Shown: in pieces, positions 36,664 to 45,972 of the stretch
Layout of the letters: each line of letters begins with the position of its first letter
How positions within the stretch are numbered: the first letter of the stretch is position 1
From: Prolixibacter denitrificans
GTDB taxonomy: Bacteria > Bacteroidota > Bacteroidia > Bacteroidales > Prolixibacteraceae
DNA length: 64,000 nucleotides
Direction: 5' to 3'
NCBI RefSeq assembly: GCF_003014495.1
Contig: NZ_PYGC01000001.1
Span: 372,001 to 436,000 of the forward strand
Position numbers and translations under genes: made by a program
Notes under the pieces: generated by a model
The model's input: only the letters and a program-made list of their open reading frames with translations
The model's database searches: none
Told to the model about the DNA's origin: nothing

Positions 36664-36834
36664 CTAGTGCGATTTAGAATTATCATTAATTTTGTTCAAT
36701 TCACTTAAAAACCGGAGATTTGTGTCTTATCCGAAGTTGTAAAAAAGCCGCTCAAACAAACTGCTTTTTCGCAAACTTCGTGTAAAAATAAAAAACCAAC
36801 AGTAAATTATTTGTGTAATCTTGATTATCGTAAA

Positions 36835-37497
36835 ATGAAAAGACCTCTTGTACTCACCGCTATTTTAACGATGATGGTTCTCTCATCGTATGCTCAGCGC
36901 CCTTTTCGATTGACATTTGTTGCCAATCCGCAGTTTTCATGGTTAACCTCCGATTCGAAAAGTGTTAGTAACGACCAGGCTCACCTCGGATTCGATTATG
37001 GTGTTGAAGCCGACATTTTTCTCGGGAACGAAAGTTATGCGCTGACGACCGGTTTAACGATGAACCAAACAGGAGGAAACCTAATTTACCAGACTGGCCA
37101 GAACTTTACATTCGCCGGCGAATCGCTTCCTTCGGGAACGCAAATCGAGTACCGCTTGAAATACCTTGAAATGCCCCTGGCTATTAAGCTTCGATCGAAA
37201 GACTTTGGACGGCTAAATATCTACGCACAATTCGGACTGACCAACTGGCTGAACATTAAATCATCGGGTACCAGCAGCGACGGAACGCTGAATGATGCCA
37301 GCATCAATGATGAGATCAAAATGTTTAGTATGGGCCTGAACATCGGTTTTGGTATCGAGCACGATCTGGGTGGGAACAATGCCTTAACAGCCGGTGTTGT
37401 TTATAATAACGGCTTCACCGACGTGACCTCCAATCCATCGGTGCAGGATAACACCAACCTCAAAACGCTGCGGTTTCGCCTCGGATTCATTTTTTAA
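36835..37497 (+). CDS. PorT-family outer-membrane beta-barrel protein
   Basis: 220 residues from the ATG at 36835 (MKRPLVLTAILTMMVLSSYA, signal cleaved before QRPF). The frame opens at a TTG at 36811, which would spoil the signal. Alternating strands (RLTFVANPQFSWL, GVEADIFLG, YALTTGLTMNQTGG, YRLKYLEMPLAIKLRS, and the end TLRFRLGFIF with terminal Phe) give a small barrel. PorT-like proteins are part of, or related to, the type IX secretion/gliding machinery; nearby gldB supports an envelope role. It lies 35 bases upstream of nadE. Confidence 0.85.
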   Translation: MKRPLVLTAILTMMVLSSYAQRPFRLTFVANPQFSWLTSDSKSVSNDQAHLGFDYGVEADIFLGNESYALTTGLTMNQTGGNLIYQTGQNFTFAGESLPSGTQIEYRLKYLEMPLAIKLRSKDFGRLNIYAQFGLTNWLNIKSSGTSSDGTLNDASINDEIKMFSMGLNIGFGIEHDLGGNNALTAGVVYNNGFTDVTSNPSVQDNTNLKTLRFRLGFIF

Positions 37498-37532
37498 TTA
37501 GATAACTGACATATTAAGCATACGCTGAAATA

Positions 37533-39182
37533 ATGAAAATTGCACTGGCTCAACTCAATTACCACATTGGTAATTTTCAGGATAACAAGGAAAAGATTAT
37601 TCGCCATATCGGCAAAGCCCGTGAAGCAGGGGCCGAACTGGTCGTTTTTTCAGAATTGTCGGTAACGGGATACTACCCGCACGATCTGCTCGAGCGAAAA
37701 GAATTCATCGAGCATTCGCAAAAAACCATCGAAGAGATTGCCCGGCATTGTACCGGCATTGCAGCGTTGGTGGGCGGACCAAGTATCAACCGGAGCCCGA
37801 AGGGAAAAATGCTGTACAATAGTGCCTTCTTCCTGAAAGACGGCAAGATTGCAAGCGTGCATCACAAAACCTTGTTACCTACCTACGATGTTTTTGATGA
37901 ATACCGTCATTTTGAGCCCAACCACGATTTCGAGTTGATTGAGCTGAACGGCAAAAAACTGGCAGTGACCATCTGTGAGGATTTGTGGTATAACCAGCCG
38001 GTGCTAAGTGCTTTCGGGCGGGAAAAACTCTATGCGGTTTCCCCGATGAAAGAGTACGCCAAACAAAATCCTGATTTGGTCATTAACCTTTCTGCATCGC
38101 CTTTTTCCTACAACCAGGAAAAACTCCGTAAAGACATTTTGTTGAACAATGCCCGCGATTTCAATATTCCGATTGTTTATGTCAACCAGGTGGGAGCGCA
38201 AACCGAAATCATTTTTGATGGCGGTTCCCTCTTTATCGACGCTAATGGGGATGTGGTCAGTGAAATGGCTTATTTCGAAGAGGACTTTCGGATTATCGAT
38301 ACTGAAAATACCAACTCGAAGGACGCATTGCGCGAATACGAGCCGATTGAAAAAATTCACGATGCACTCGTTTTAGGTATCAGGGATTATTTCGGGAAAA
38401 TGGGCTTCAAACAGGCAACCCTGGGACTTTCCGGCGGAATCGATTCGGCTGTTACCGTTGTGCTGGCTGTTTTGGCTCTTGGACCTGAAAATGTGCGTGT
38501 GTTGTTAATGCCTTCAAAATATTCGTCGGAACATTCCATCACCGATGCGCGCGATTTGGCCGAAAATCTGGGAATTCAGTATGAAATTGTCAATATCCAC
38601 GAAATGGTCGATGCCTTTGACCATTCACTGGCGCCGCTTTTCGAAGGACGCAATCCTGATGTAACCGAAGAAAATATCCAGGCCCGCATCCGCGGAACAC
38701 TGATGATGGCCATTTCTAATAAATTTGGACACATCCTGCTGAACACTTCCAACAAAAGTGAAGCAGCCGTCGGTTACGGAACGCTGTATGGCGATATGAA
38801 CGGTGGCTTGTCGGTACTGGGCGACGTATACAAATCGGATGTATTTGCTATGGCTCGCTTTATGAATCGCGAGCGGGAAGTGATTCCGGAAAATACGATT
38901 ATCAAACCGCCGTCAGCGGAATTACGACCAGATCAAAAAGATTCGGACTCGTTACCTGATTATGATATTTTGGATAAAATTCTTTTCAACTATATCGAGC
39001 TGGCCAAAAGCCCGAAAGAAATCATCGAAATGGGATTTGAAGAGGACACGGTTCACATGGCTGTGCGAAAAGTTAACATGAACGAATACAAGCGGTTCCA
39101 AACGCCGCCAATCCTTCGGATTTCCTCGAAAGCGTTCGGCTTTGGACGAAAAATGCCACTGGTCGCGAAGTACCCTTATTGA
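37533..39182 (+). CDS. nadE: Glutamine-dependent NAD+ synthetase
   Basis: 549 residues, two domains. The N-terminal nitrilase-type glutaminase (about 1-270) has its triad in VVFSELSVTGY (Glu), HHKTLLPTYDVF (Lys) and VTICEDLWY (Cys). The C-terminal synthetase (about 275-549) has the PP-loop LGLSGGIDSAVTV near 300 and NTSNKSEAAVGYGTLYGD near 410. It converts deamido-NAD to NAD with ammonia taken from glutamine. Probably transcribed with the upstream barrel gene. Confidence 0.96.
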   Translation: MKIALAQLNYHIGNFQDNKEKIIRHIGKAREAGAELVVFSELSVTGYYPHDLLERKEFIEHSQKTIEEIARHCTGIAALVGGPSINRSPKGKMLYNSAFFLKDGKIASVHHKTLLPTYDVFDEYRHFEPNHDFELIELNGKKLAVTICEDLWYNQPVLSAFGREKLYAVSPMKEYAKQNPDLVINLSASPFSYNQEKLRKDILLNNARDFNIPIVYVNQVGAQTEIIFDGGSLFIDANGDVVSEMAYFEEDFRIIDTENTNSKDALREYEPIEKIHDALVLGIRDYFGKMGFKQATLGLSGGIDSAVTVVLAVLALGPENVRVLLMPSKYSSEHSITDARDLAENLGIQYEIVNIHEMVDAFDHSLAPLFEGRNPDVTEENIQARIRGTLMMAISNKFGHILLNTSNKSEAAVGYGTLYGDMNGGLSVLGDVYKSDVFAMARFMNREREVIPENTIIKPPSAELRPDQKDSDSLPDYDILDKILFNYIELAKSPKEIIEMGFEEDTVHMAVRKVNMNEYKRFQTPPILRISSKAFGFGRKMPLVAKYPY

Positions 39183-39256
39183 CAATATTAAGGTTTTATA
39201 TATGGCATTTCCTCAGACCTCTTAAATCTGAGTTTACAATTCCTTCAAATTAATTT

Positions 39257-39283
39257 TATATTTGGATTAATTATTTAACTTTG
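39257..39283 (+). promoter_or_regulatory. Candidate promoter(s) for the Crp/Fnr regulator
   Basis: Two -7 matches, TATATTTG (39257-39264) and TAACTTTG (39276-39283), lie 49 and 30 bases before the ATG. Either could be used; no clean -33 partner is seen. Confidence 0.45.
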
Positions 39284-39312
39284 ATGCTGTATAACATAAA
39301 TGCCCGAATTAT

Positions 39313-40014
39313 ATGTTTAGTTCAAACTTTGACCTTGAAGGTCAATTTGAAGACAACAAAACAATATTTTATCTCCTGACTCCCGAGGAGAAGGCAGAAG
39401 TAGAGAAACATCAGACCTTAACCTATTACAAGAAAAATGAATATATCTTCAAAGAAGGTGATAAGCCTGCCGGAATGCAGTACCTGAAGGAAGGTAAGAT
39501 CAAAATTTTCAAAGAAGGGGTTGGTGGTCGTGAGCAAATCATCCGGATGGTTAAACAGAACGGTTTGATTGGATACCGGTCGTTACTTGCCGATGAGATG
39601 CACAACGGAACTGCGGTGGCGATTGAAGAGTCAGCCATCATCACTATTCCGCCGGATATTCTTTATAATGTATTGTTGCGCAACCACGATTTTTCGCTGG
39701 CGCTAATGAAAGATTTGGCCCGTGAGTTAGGTTTTTCCAACCAACGAACGGTTAGTCTCACGCAGAAACATATCCGGGGACGTTTGGCCGAATCATTACT
39801 GCTGCTTCGTAACCAGTATGGTTTCGAAAACGACGGCATGACGCTGAAGGTTTACCTGTCACGTGAAGACATTGCAAATCTTTCGAATATGACAACTTCG
39901 AATGCAATTCGAACACTTTCGACCTTTGCCGGTGAAAAAGTAATTGCGATTGACGGTAGGAAAATTAAAATACTGGACATGCAGCAATTGCAGCGTATCA
40001 GTAAACTGGGATAG
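39313..40014 (+). CDS. Crp/Fnr-family transcriptional regulator
   Basis: 233 residues. An N-terminal cyclic-nucleotide-binding-like beta-roll (about 20-135; LTYYKKNEYIFKEGDKPAGM, LKEGKIKIFKEGVGG) and dimer helix are followed by a C-terminal winged helix (about 160-230; YLSREDIANLSNMTTSNAIR as helix-turn-helix). It lacks the N-terminal cysteines of FNR, so it is not an obvious iron-sulfur sensor. Regulon unknown. A monocistronic gene. Confidence 0.9.
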   Translation: MFSSNFDLEGQFEDNKTIFYLLTPEEKAEVEKHQTLTYYKKNEYIFKEGDKPAGMQYLKEGKIKIFKEGVGGREQIIRMVKQNGLIGYRSLLADEMHNGTAVAIEESAIITIPPDILYNVLLRNHDFSLALMKDLARELGFSNQRTVSLTQKHIRGRLAESLLLLRNQYGFENDGMTLKVYLSREDIANLSNMTTSNAIRTLSTFAGEKVIAIDGRKIKILDMQQLQRISKLG

Positions 40015-40050
40015 CAAAATCAGTTCGACACATATCTAATCTAAATGCCG

Positions 40051-40086
40051 GTCCGGAGTCATACGAATGACTGCCGGACTTTTTTA
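40051..40086. terminator. Bidirectional intrinsic terminator
   Basis: GTCCGG-AGTCAT (40051-40062) pairs with ATGACT-g-CCGGAC (to 40079) around ACGA, followed by T6. It overlaps the 3' end of the convergent murF-alr gene. Confidence 0.8.
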
Positions 40087-42567
40087 TTCTGCAAAATACA
40101 CGCGTTTCACCCGCTGTCCGACGGAAGTCAATACCTCATAAGGAATCGTGTGCAACGTTTCAGCCACTTCACTTACCGGAACCTCATCTCCGAATACAAT
40201 CACCCGGTCGCCCTCCTGGGCACCAATACCGGTTACGTCAACCATGCACATGTCCATGCAAATATTTCCAACAACAGGCGCCTTTCGGCCTTTTATGCTG
40301 ACGTGTCCTGCTCTGTTACTCAACAAACGGTTAAAGCCGTCGGCGTAACCAATGGGCAAAACGGCGATTTCCATTGTTTTATCTGCCACACCTTTTCGGC
40401 CATAGCCAACGGTTTCGCCAGCTTGCACGGTTCGTATCTGTGAAATAGTGGTTCTCAGCGTTGCTACATTTTGTAGCTCATTTTGTATAAACGAACTCAC
40501 ACCGTAGAGTCCAATCCCCAACCGAACCATGTCGTATTGCCTTTCGGGAAAACGCTCGATGCCCGCCGAGTTCAAAATATGCTTTAATATTTTGTAATCG
40601 AATCCGTCGGTAATAATCTTACTCAGCAAGTCAAAGCGCTGAAACTGTTGCTCAGTGAACTTGTCTTCGACCGGTTCATCGGAAACAGCCAGGTGCGAAA
40701 ACACAGAACGTATATATATGGTATCTCGCGACTGAACAAAAGCAACCAGTTCTTTCAGATGCTCTTCGCGCTCAAACCCCAGGCGCTTCATGCCCGTATC
40801 GAGCTTGACGTGGATGGGAAAATTCCGCATGGCATTTCGCCGGAGCGCCGCTTCAAAGTCTTTCAATAATTCGAGTCGGTAAATGTTCGGCTCCAGCCGG
40901 TTTTCAATCATCGCATCGAAGCTGTGTTCTTCAGGGTTCATCACCACAATGGGAAGTTCGATGCCTTCCCTACGAAGCTCTACCCCCTCGTCGGCAATTG
41001 CCACCGCCAGATAGTCTGCGCCGTGAAACTGCAATACACGCGCTACTTCGGTAGAACCGGTTCCGTAGGAAAATGCCTTTACCATGGCCATAATGAGGGT
41101 GTCATGCTTCAATTTCTGCCGGTAAACTTTCAGATTATGTGCCAGTGCTGACATATTAATTTCGAGCACCGTTTGATGCACTTTCTCCTGCAGCATGTCC
41201 GAAATCAAATCGAACCGGAAAGTTCGCGCCCCTTTCAGCAAAATCACCTCATCGTGAAAATTCCTTCCATTCAGGTGTTGCAGAAAATCGTCAGTAGAAT
41301 TATAAAATGCTTTGTCGCCTAACGGGAAAAGTTCCTGGTGTTGGCTGATTTTGGGCCCGATACCGATGAAGCGTTCCACCTTTCGCAAGGCGAGATATTC
41401 CGCCACTTGCCCATAAAGTTGCTCATCAGGAATGCCCGACTGCAAAATATCCGATAATATGACCGTACTACGTTTGCCACTATTGCCGGCCTGCTGCTTC
41501 AAAAAATCGAGCGCATTGAGCAGCGAACCGGTATCAGAATTATATGAGTCATCGATAACGATAGCACCATGTTGTCCTTTCTTCAGCTCAAGCCGCATAG
41601 CTACCGGTGCCAAACGCGCGAACCTAGACTCGAAGCTTCCAGGCTCGTATCCCATCGCCAGCATGGTCGCCCAGCAATGAATGCCATCCTCAACGTAAGC
41701 ATCATCGGTAAAAGGAAGGAAAACTTCGATTTCACGCCCGTTGAAGATTGCTTTTATTTGCGAACCATCCTTTTGTCTTTCTTCTTCACTGATAAATAAA
41801 TCGGCACTTTCGTCTTCACGCGACCAGCGAAAAAGATTGGCGTTCCAACCTTCAGCCTTCCTGGCATCAACCGCTTTCTGCAATTCATCGAAATCGGAGC
41901 AAAAAACGAAATGCTTGCTACGATTAAAAAGTTGCAGCTTTTCTTGCACCAAATGGCGCTGATTCCGGAAGTTCTCGAGGTGAGCCTGCCCCAAGTGAGT
42001 GAAAACACCCCATTCAGGATGCAACAGTTTTTCGAGCTTCTCCATTTCGCCGGGCCTGGAGATACCGGCTTCAAATAGGGAAAGGTTGAATTGCTCGTCC
42101 ATCAGCCAAACCGAAAGTGGGTTTCCAATTTGCGAATTATAGCTGCGCGGACTGCGAATGATCTTGTACTCCGGGGCCATCAATTCGCTCAGCCACTCTT
42201 TCACAATGGTTTTGCCGTTACTTCCGGTTATTCCAATAACCGGATAATTAAAACGGTTTCGATGGTAAGTTGCCAATTTCTGAAGAGCTTCCAACGAATC
42301 GGGTACACGGATAAAAGAAGCCTCTGTCAACCCTGAATCATCCGGAACATCTTCAACGATAAAAGTTCTGACGCCGCGCAAATATGCATCCCTTACGTAT
42401 TGGTGACCGTCCCGCAAATTCCCCTTCAGGGCAAAAAACAGCGTTTCAGGTCCGGCCAGAATGGTGCGGCTGTCGAATGACAAAAAACGGATTGGCTTCG
42501 CGTTTTTTTCTCCGTGCAACTCTCCATCTGTAATCTCCAATACATTTTGTAAGGAATAGGCTGTCAT
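40084..42567 (-). CDS. Bifunctional UDP-MurNAc-tripeptide:D-Ala-D-Ala ligase / alanine racemase
   Basis: 827 residues, a fusion of MurF (about 1-450) and Alr (about 455-827), standard in Bacteroidota. MurF part: the ATP motif GITGSNGKTIVKEWL near 113-127 and DDSYNSDTGSLLNALDFL near 340. Alr part: the PLP lysine in MAMVKAFSYGTGSTEVA near 500, LDTGMKRLGF, and the catalytic Tyr region VRLGIGLYGVS with GYGRKG. One protein makes D-alanine and attaches D-Ala-D-Ala to the wall precursor. The ligase joining the two D-Ala (ddl) is at 54930. The start is 6 bases downstream of tdk's stop, so the two form an operon with tdk first. Confidence 0.95.
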   Translation of the reverse strand: MTAYSLQNVLEITDGELHGEKNAKPIRFLSFDSRTILAGPETLFFALKGNLRDGHQYVRDAYLRGVRTFIVEDVPDDSGLTEASFIRVPDSLEALQKLATYHRNRFNYPVIGITGSNGKTIVKEWLSELMAPEYKIIRSPRSYNSQIGNPLSVWLMDEQFNLSLFEAGISRPGEMEKLEKLLHPEWGVFTHLGQAHLENFRNQRHLVQEKLQLFNRSKHFVFCSDFDELQKAVDARKAEGWNANLFRWSREDESADLFISEEERQKDGSQIKAIFNGREIEVFLPFTDDAYVEDGIHCWATMLAMGYEPGSFESRFARLAPVAMRLELKKGQHGAIVIDDSYNSDTGSLLNALDFLKQQAGNSGKRSTVILSDILQSGIPDEQLYGQVAEYLALRKVERFIGIGPKISQHQELFPLGDKAFYNSTDDFLQHLNGRNFHDEVILLKGARTFRFDLISDMLQEKVHQTVLEINMSALAHNLKVYRQKLKHDTLIMAMVKAFSYGTGSTEVARVLQFHGADYLAVAIADEGVELRREGIELPIVVMNPEEHSFDAMIENRLEPNIYRLELLKDFEAALRRNAMRNFPIHVKLDTGMKRLGFEREEHLKELVAFVQSRDTIYIRSVFSHLAVSDEPVEDKFTEQQFQRFDLLSKIITDGFDYKILKHILNSAGIERFPERQYDMVRLGIGLYGVSSFIQNELQNVATLRTTISQIRTVQAGETVGYGRKGVADKTMEIAVLPIGYADGFNRLLSNRAGHVSIKGRKAPVVGNICMDMCMVDVTGIGAQEGDRVIVFGDEVPVSEVAETLHTIPYEVLTSVGQRVKRVYFAE

Positions 42568-42573
42568 AAAGCT

Positions 42574-43149
42574 TTATTTAGTCGCTTCGCGGTAGCATGA
42601 CCGGCAAAGCGGTTCGTAGGCTTCTTTCTCTCCCAAAACCACTAATTTGTCAGCATCTGTCAAACGGTGGCTGTAATGGGCTAAATTTCCGCAACGCATG
42701 CAAATAGCATGTACCTTGGTGACATATTCGGCGCAAGCCATTAAACCCGGCATGGGACCGAACGGTTTGCCACGAAAATCCATATCGAGTCCTGCTGCAA
42801 TCACGCGGACACCCTGATCGGCCAGTTTCACACACACATCCACAATCCCCTCATCGAAAAACTGCGCCTCGTCGATGCCCACAACATCTACATCACTTGA
42901 CAACAAAAGAATGTTCGAGGAGTTCTCGACGGCTGTTGAACGAATGGCATTTTCGTCGTGCGAAACAACGTCAGTCTCTGAATAGCGCACATCTACAGCC
43001 GGTTTGAATATTTCCACTTTCTGCCGGGCAATTTCGGCGCGGCGTAACCGGCGAATCAATTCCTCGGTTTTACCGGAAAACATGGACCCTGCAATCACTT
43101 CGATACAGCCATGCTTCGTTTTTGCATTTAGGTTCGTTTCGATAAACAT
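42574..43149 (-). CDS. tdk: Thymidine kinase
   Basis: 191 residues, type II thymidine kinase for nucleoside salvage. P-loop [17 protein letters not shown] at about residues 19-35, [12 protein letters not shown] (Walker B) near 88, the lasso/zinc cysteines [13 protein letters not shown] and PLCRSCY near the C-terminus. Followed immediately by murF-alr. Confidence 0.96.
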   Translation of the reverse strand: MFIETNLNAKTKHGCIEVIAGSMFSGKTEELIRRLRRAEIARQKVEIFKPAVDVRYSETDVVSHDENAIRSTAVENSSNILLLSSDVDVVGIDEAQFFDEGIVDVCVKLADQGVRVIAAGLDMDFRGKPFGPMPGLMACAEYVTKVHAICMRCGNLAHYSHRLTDADKLVVLGEKEAYEPLCRSCYREATK

Positions 43150-43351
43150 GAGGTAAAAATAACCAAATTGTCACCGACCTCAGAGATTCTTTTTCCACAA
43201 TTGAATGAAATATGTTTTCAATCATTTTTTAACGACCGGTAAGCAAAATTAACCACCGATGATTAAGGATTAATAACGAACAAGATACACGCAGGACCTG
43301 ACTTTTTTATACTTTTACTTTCTCAAATACGAATCGCAAATCATCATACAT

Positions 43352-44095
43352 ATGGAAGCCTCAATATTGTTGCAAATCATTAAGGATGACATTAAAATAT
43401 TAAATAACCTGGCAGCTGATTTATCCACAGATACCGGGCTCACTTCGGATGAAGTAGAAATTGTTCTGGCCCGGGCCCGAAACGTGGTGAAAGAACTGGA
43501 ATTGTTGAAATCAAAAGTTGTGGAAAAAGCAGAACCTTCCGCAGTGAAAACTTCACCGGAAAACCTCCAAAAGATTGCAGAAAAGACTATCGAATTAGAA
43601 GAAGAGGCTGCTCCGGAAGTCAAAACAGAAGAAATTCCGAAAGACGAAAGGCAACCGGAGAGCAAAGAGTCTAAAGAACCAGAACGGACGGAGACTTCAT
43701 CTGAAGAAAAAGAGAAGCTGGTTTCCGAAGAACAGGAAGAAGATTCGGACATGGAGTTACTTGAAGTTGAACAGGAAAACAATAGAACCTTAGGCGAGTC
43801 GGTGGCAGCACAGCGTTCTATAAACGACCTGATTGGTGAAGACTACAAGGAAGATTCGTTCACAAACCGACCGCTGGGAAGTATCCGTGAAGGCATTAGT
43901 CTGAACGACCGGTTCCTTTTTGTGAGAGAGCTTTTTGGTAACAACAGTGACAAGTTCAACGAAGCTGTCGACAAGCTGGATCGGGCTGAGAACATTCAGG
44001 AAGCTGTCCATTTCCTAAAATCAAATTATAAATGGAGTAAGACGGAAACCAGTCAGAAGTTTTTGTCATTGGTTAAACGTCGTTTTTTAAGCTAA
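43352..44095 (+). CDS. Conserved-looking Bacteroidota hypothetical protein
   Basis: 247 residues. An N-terminal helical part (1-60) is followed by a Glu/Lys/Ser-rich low-complexity middle (65-145). The compact C-terminal part (about 150-247) contains IREGISLNDRFLFVRELFG, AVDKLDRAENIQEAVHFLKS and KFLSLVKRRFL. The C-terminal block looks like a folded domain; the middle is disordered. No signal or membrane segment. It lies 4 bases before rsmI and is clearly cotranscribed with it. I recognise no function. Confidence 0.82.
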   Translation: MEASILLQIIKDDIKILNNLAADLSTDTGLTSDEVEIVLARARNVVKELELLKSKVVEKAEPSAVKTSPENLQKIAEKTIELEEEAAPEVKTEEIPKDERQPESKESKEPERTETSSEEKEKLVSEEQEEDSDMELLEVEQENNRTLGESVAAQRSINDLIGEDYKEDSFTNRPLGSIREGISLNDRFLFVRELFGNNSDKFNEAVDKLDRAENIQEAVHFLKSNYKWSKTETSQKFLSLVKRRFLS

Positions 44096-44099
44096 TACT

Positions 44100-44822
44100 A
44101 TGGGAAAATTATTCCTCATCCCCACTCCTATCGGGAATCTGGAAGACATCACCTTCCGGGCCGTGAGAATTCTGAAAGAAGTGGACCTGATTTTGGCAGA
44201 AGATACCCGGACTTCGGGGAAATTATTGAAACACTACGAAATCGAAAATAAAGTCACTGCTCATCATAAATTCAACGAACACAAGACTGCCGGCCGTTTT
44301 GCCGAACGAATTCTGGCAGGCGAAAATATAGCCCTGATTTCAGATGCAGGAACTCCCGGTATTTCTGATCCCGGTTTTCTTTTGGTGCGCAGTTGCCTGG
44401 ACATGGGAGTCGAAGTGGAATGCTTACCCGGCGCAACTGCTTTTGTGCCTGCGCTTGTTAACTCGGGTCTTCCCTCTGATAAGTTTTGCTTCGAAGGATT
44501 CCTTCCTCAGAAAAAGGGTCGACAAAAAAGACTGACAGAACTGGAAACAGAAGAACACACCATCATTTTTTACGAGTCGCCACACCGCCTGTTGAAGATG
44601 CTGGAACAGTTTGCGGAGCATTTTGGAGAAGAAAGACAAATTTCAGTTTCGCGGGAGCTTTCTAAAATACACGAAGAAAATGTACGCGGCACCATTGCCG
44701 AGGTAACCAGCCATTTTGCCGAAAAAGGAGTAAAAGGTGAACTCGTTGTGGTCCTGGAAGGTTTGCAACACGCCCTGAAGAACAAAGACAAAAATAAAAA
44801 CGACGGTACCGAGATGATTTAA
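44100..44822 (+). CDS. rsmI: 16S rRNA (cytidine-1402 2'-O)-methyltransferase
   Basis: 240 residues, tetrapyrrole-methylase fold using S-adenosylmethionine. LFLIPTPIGNLEDITFRAVR at the N-terminus, ILAEDTRTSGKLL near 35, ALISDAGTPGISDPG near 80 and the GATAFVPALVNSGLPSD segment near 115 are the family blocks. It modifies C1402 in the ribosomal P site. The Lys/Asn-rich C-terminal end is normal. Confidence 0.95.
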   Translation: MGKLFLIPTPIGNLEDITFRAVRILKEVDLILAEDTRTSGKLLKHYEIENKVTAHHKFNEHKTAGRFAERILAGENIALISDAGTPGISDPGFLLVRSCLDMGVEVECLPGATAFVPALVNSGLPSDKFCFEGFLPQKKGRQKRLTELETEEHTIIFYESPHRLLKMLEQFAEHFGEERQISVSRELSKIHEENVRGTIAEVTSHFAEKGVKGELVVVLEGLQHALKNKDKNKNDGTEMI

Positions 44823-44849
44823 TTTATCTCACTCACCATATTTGCTTTC

Positions 44850-45620
44850 ATGAAACAATACAGACACCTGTTTTTCGACCTGGATAATACGCTGTGGGAT
44901 TTTGAAACCAACTCGTATTATGCGCTGGAGAGTGCTTTTCAACAATTAGGCTTACTGACAAAACTTGATAGTTTCGAAGATTACTTCAAAATATATCACC
45001 GCATCAATCACCATCTGTGGGAACTGTACCGAAACAGGGAAATTACCAAGGATAAGCTGACTGTCAAACGGTTTGAAGATTCGTTACAGGAGTATGGATT
45101 ACCTCAACCCGGGAGAGGGGCTGAAATCAACGTGGCATATTTGTCACAGATGCCACTAAAAACTCAATTGGTTGAAGGAGCCCGCGAAGTTCTGGAAGCT
45201 TTGCATAAAAAATTCAAAATCCACATCATTACCAATGGCTTTCGCGAAGTCCAGCATCAAAAGCTGGTGAACAGTCAATTGGACCACTTTTTTGACAAGA
45301 TATTCATATCGGAAGTAATCGGAGCCCCTAAACCGAGTCGCGAAATATTTGAACATGCCCTGAAATCAACCAATGCCCGCAAACAGGAATCTTTGATGAT
45401 AGGAGATTCATGGGAAGCCGACATAAAAGGCGCACTTGAATTTGGCATTGATCAAGTCTTTCTGTCCGATGATTTCTCAGACAACCTTTCTCAACTGCTT
45501 GAATCGCCTCAGACTCAAAAAATCGAGTATAAAAAGACAGAATATATTCATCTGACCAACGGACGCACTTCCACTTATCTTATTCATCAGCTTTCGGAAT
45601 TATTGGATGTTGTGTATTGA
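44850..45620 (+). CDS. HAD-family nucleotidase, YjjG type
   Basis: 256 residues. HAD motifs: FFDLDNTLWDFETNS (catalytic Asp10/Asp12), ITNGFREVQ (motif II), APKPSREIFEHAL (Lys) and MIGDSWEADIKGA (motif IV). A helical cap sits at about 18-90. YjjG enzymes dephosphorylate noncanonical and surplus pyrimidine nucleotides. It lies 27 bases after rsmI and is the last gene of this small operon; a terminator follows. Confidence 0.88.
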   Translation: MKQYRHLFFDLDNTLWDFETNSYYALESAFQQLGLLTKLDSFEDYFKIYHRINHHLWELYRNREITKDKLTVKRFEDSLQEYGLPQPGRGAEINVAYLSQMPLKTQLVEGAREVLEALHKKFKIHIITNGFREVQHQKLVNSQLDHFFDKIFISEVIGAPKPSREIFEHALKSTNARKQESLMIGDSWEADIKGALEFGIDQVFLSDDFSDNLSQLLESPQTQKIEYKKTEYIHLTNGRTSTYLIHQLSELLDVVY

Positions 45621-45645
45621 ATCAGGCAGTGCCTCTGATTTTTTT
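45621..45645 (+). terminator. Intrinsic terminator
   Basis: ATCA-GGCA-g-TGCC-tc-TGAT followed by T7, directly after the stop codon. Confidence 0.7.
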
Positions 45646-45748
45646 CATCGTACTACCCAAAAGCCACAGTCACCAACGATCTAAAGCATTTTAGGGATAG
45701 ATACTAAAAGATTGTTACCCAAAATGCACAAACACCAGTTAAATTGAC

Positions 45749-45756
45749 TATATTTG
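45749..45756 (+). promoter_or_regulatory. Candidate -7 element of a small transcript
   Basis: TATATTTG is a perfect TAnnTTTG match. Transcription from here would run about 210 bases into the hairpin and T7 of the first flanking element. No -33 match is seen at normal spacing. Confidence 0.45.
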
Positions 45757-45762
45757 TTTATG

Positions 45763-45972
45763 TGGGTTTTGGATGCAAAATTGTTTTTTGACACCCACTT
45801 TCGGTTTCATATTGAAAGTGTATTCGATGTAGCCCATAAGCCACTAACACTCTTTAAAGCTGATTTTATGTCTTTACAAAATACGACAAATGACAGGAGC
45901 CCAATCCGCTAGTTACTCATAGATTAAATTCGAATACAACAATCACACACACAATCTCTCCGGGCTCCTGTT
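45763..45972 (+). ncRNA. Candidate small RNA ending in the first flanking element
   Basis: Bounded by the TATATTTG element and the GGGCTCCTG-T7 end. It contains the hairpins GTGGGT/ACCCAC and CACTTTC/GAAAGTG. A 50-codon frame (45760-45912) overlaps it but has no recognisable features. That this is a transcript is inferred only from the promoter-like and terminator-like ends. Confidence 0.35.
45893..45972 (+). repeat. Structured flanking element, copy 1
   Basis: ACAGGAGCCC (45893-45902) and GGGCTCCTGT pair perfectly as terminal arms, and T7 follows. Between them lie CTCATAGATTAAATT and ATACAACAATCACACACAC, shared with the copy at 51554-51640. Homology to the other copy stops at the arms, so this is a discrete element. 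The T-run lets it act as a terminator on the plus strand. Confidence 0.85.

Noticed and set aside
43315-43782. 155-aa Ser-rich frame antisense to the acidic hypothetical gene
   Set aside because: The Ser runs are the complement of the Glu/Lys-rich coding sequence on the plus strand.
45760-45912. 50-codon frame beginning MWVLDAKLFF near the first flanking element
   Set aside because: Its start would lie at or before the predicted transcription start, there is no ribosome-binding site, and it runs into the hairpin arm. Likely chance, although a leader peptide cannot be fully excluded.
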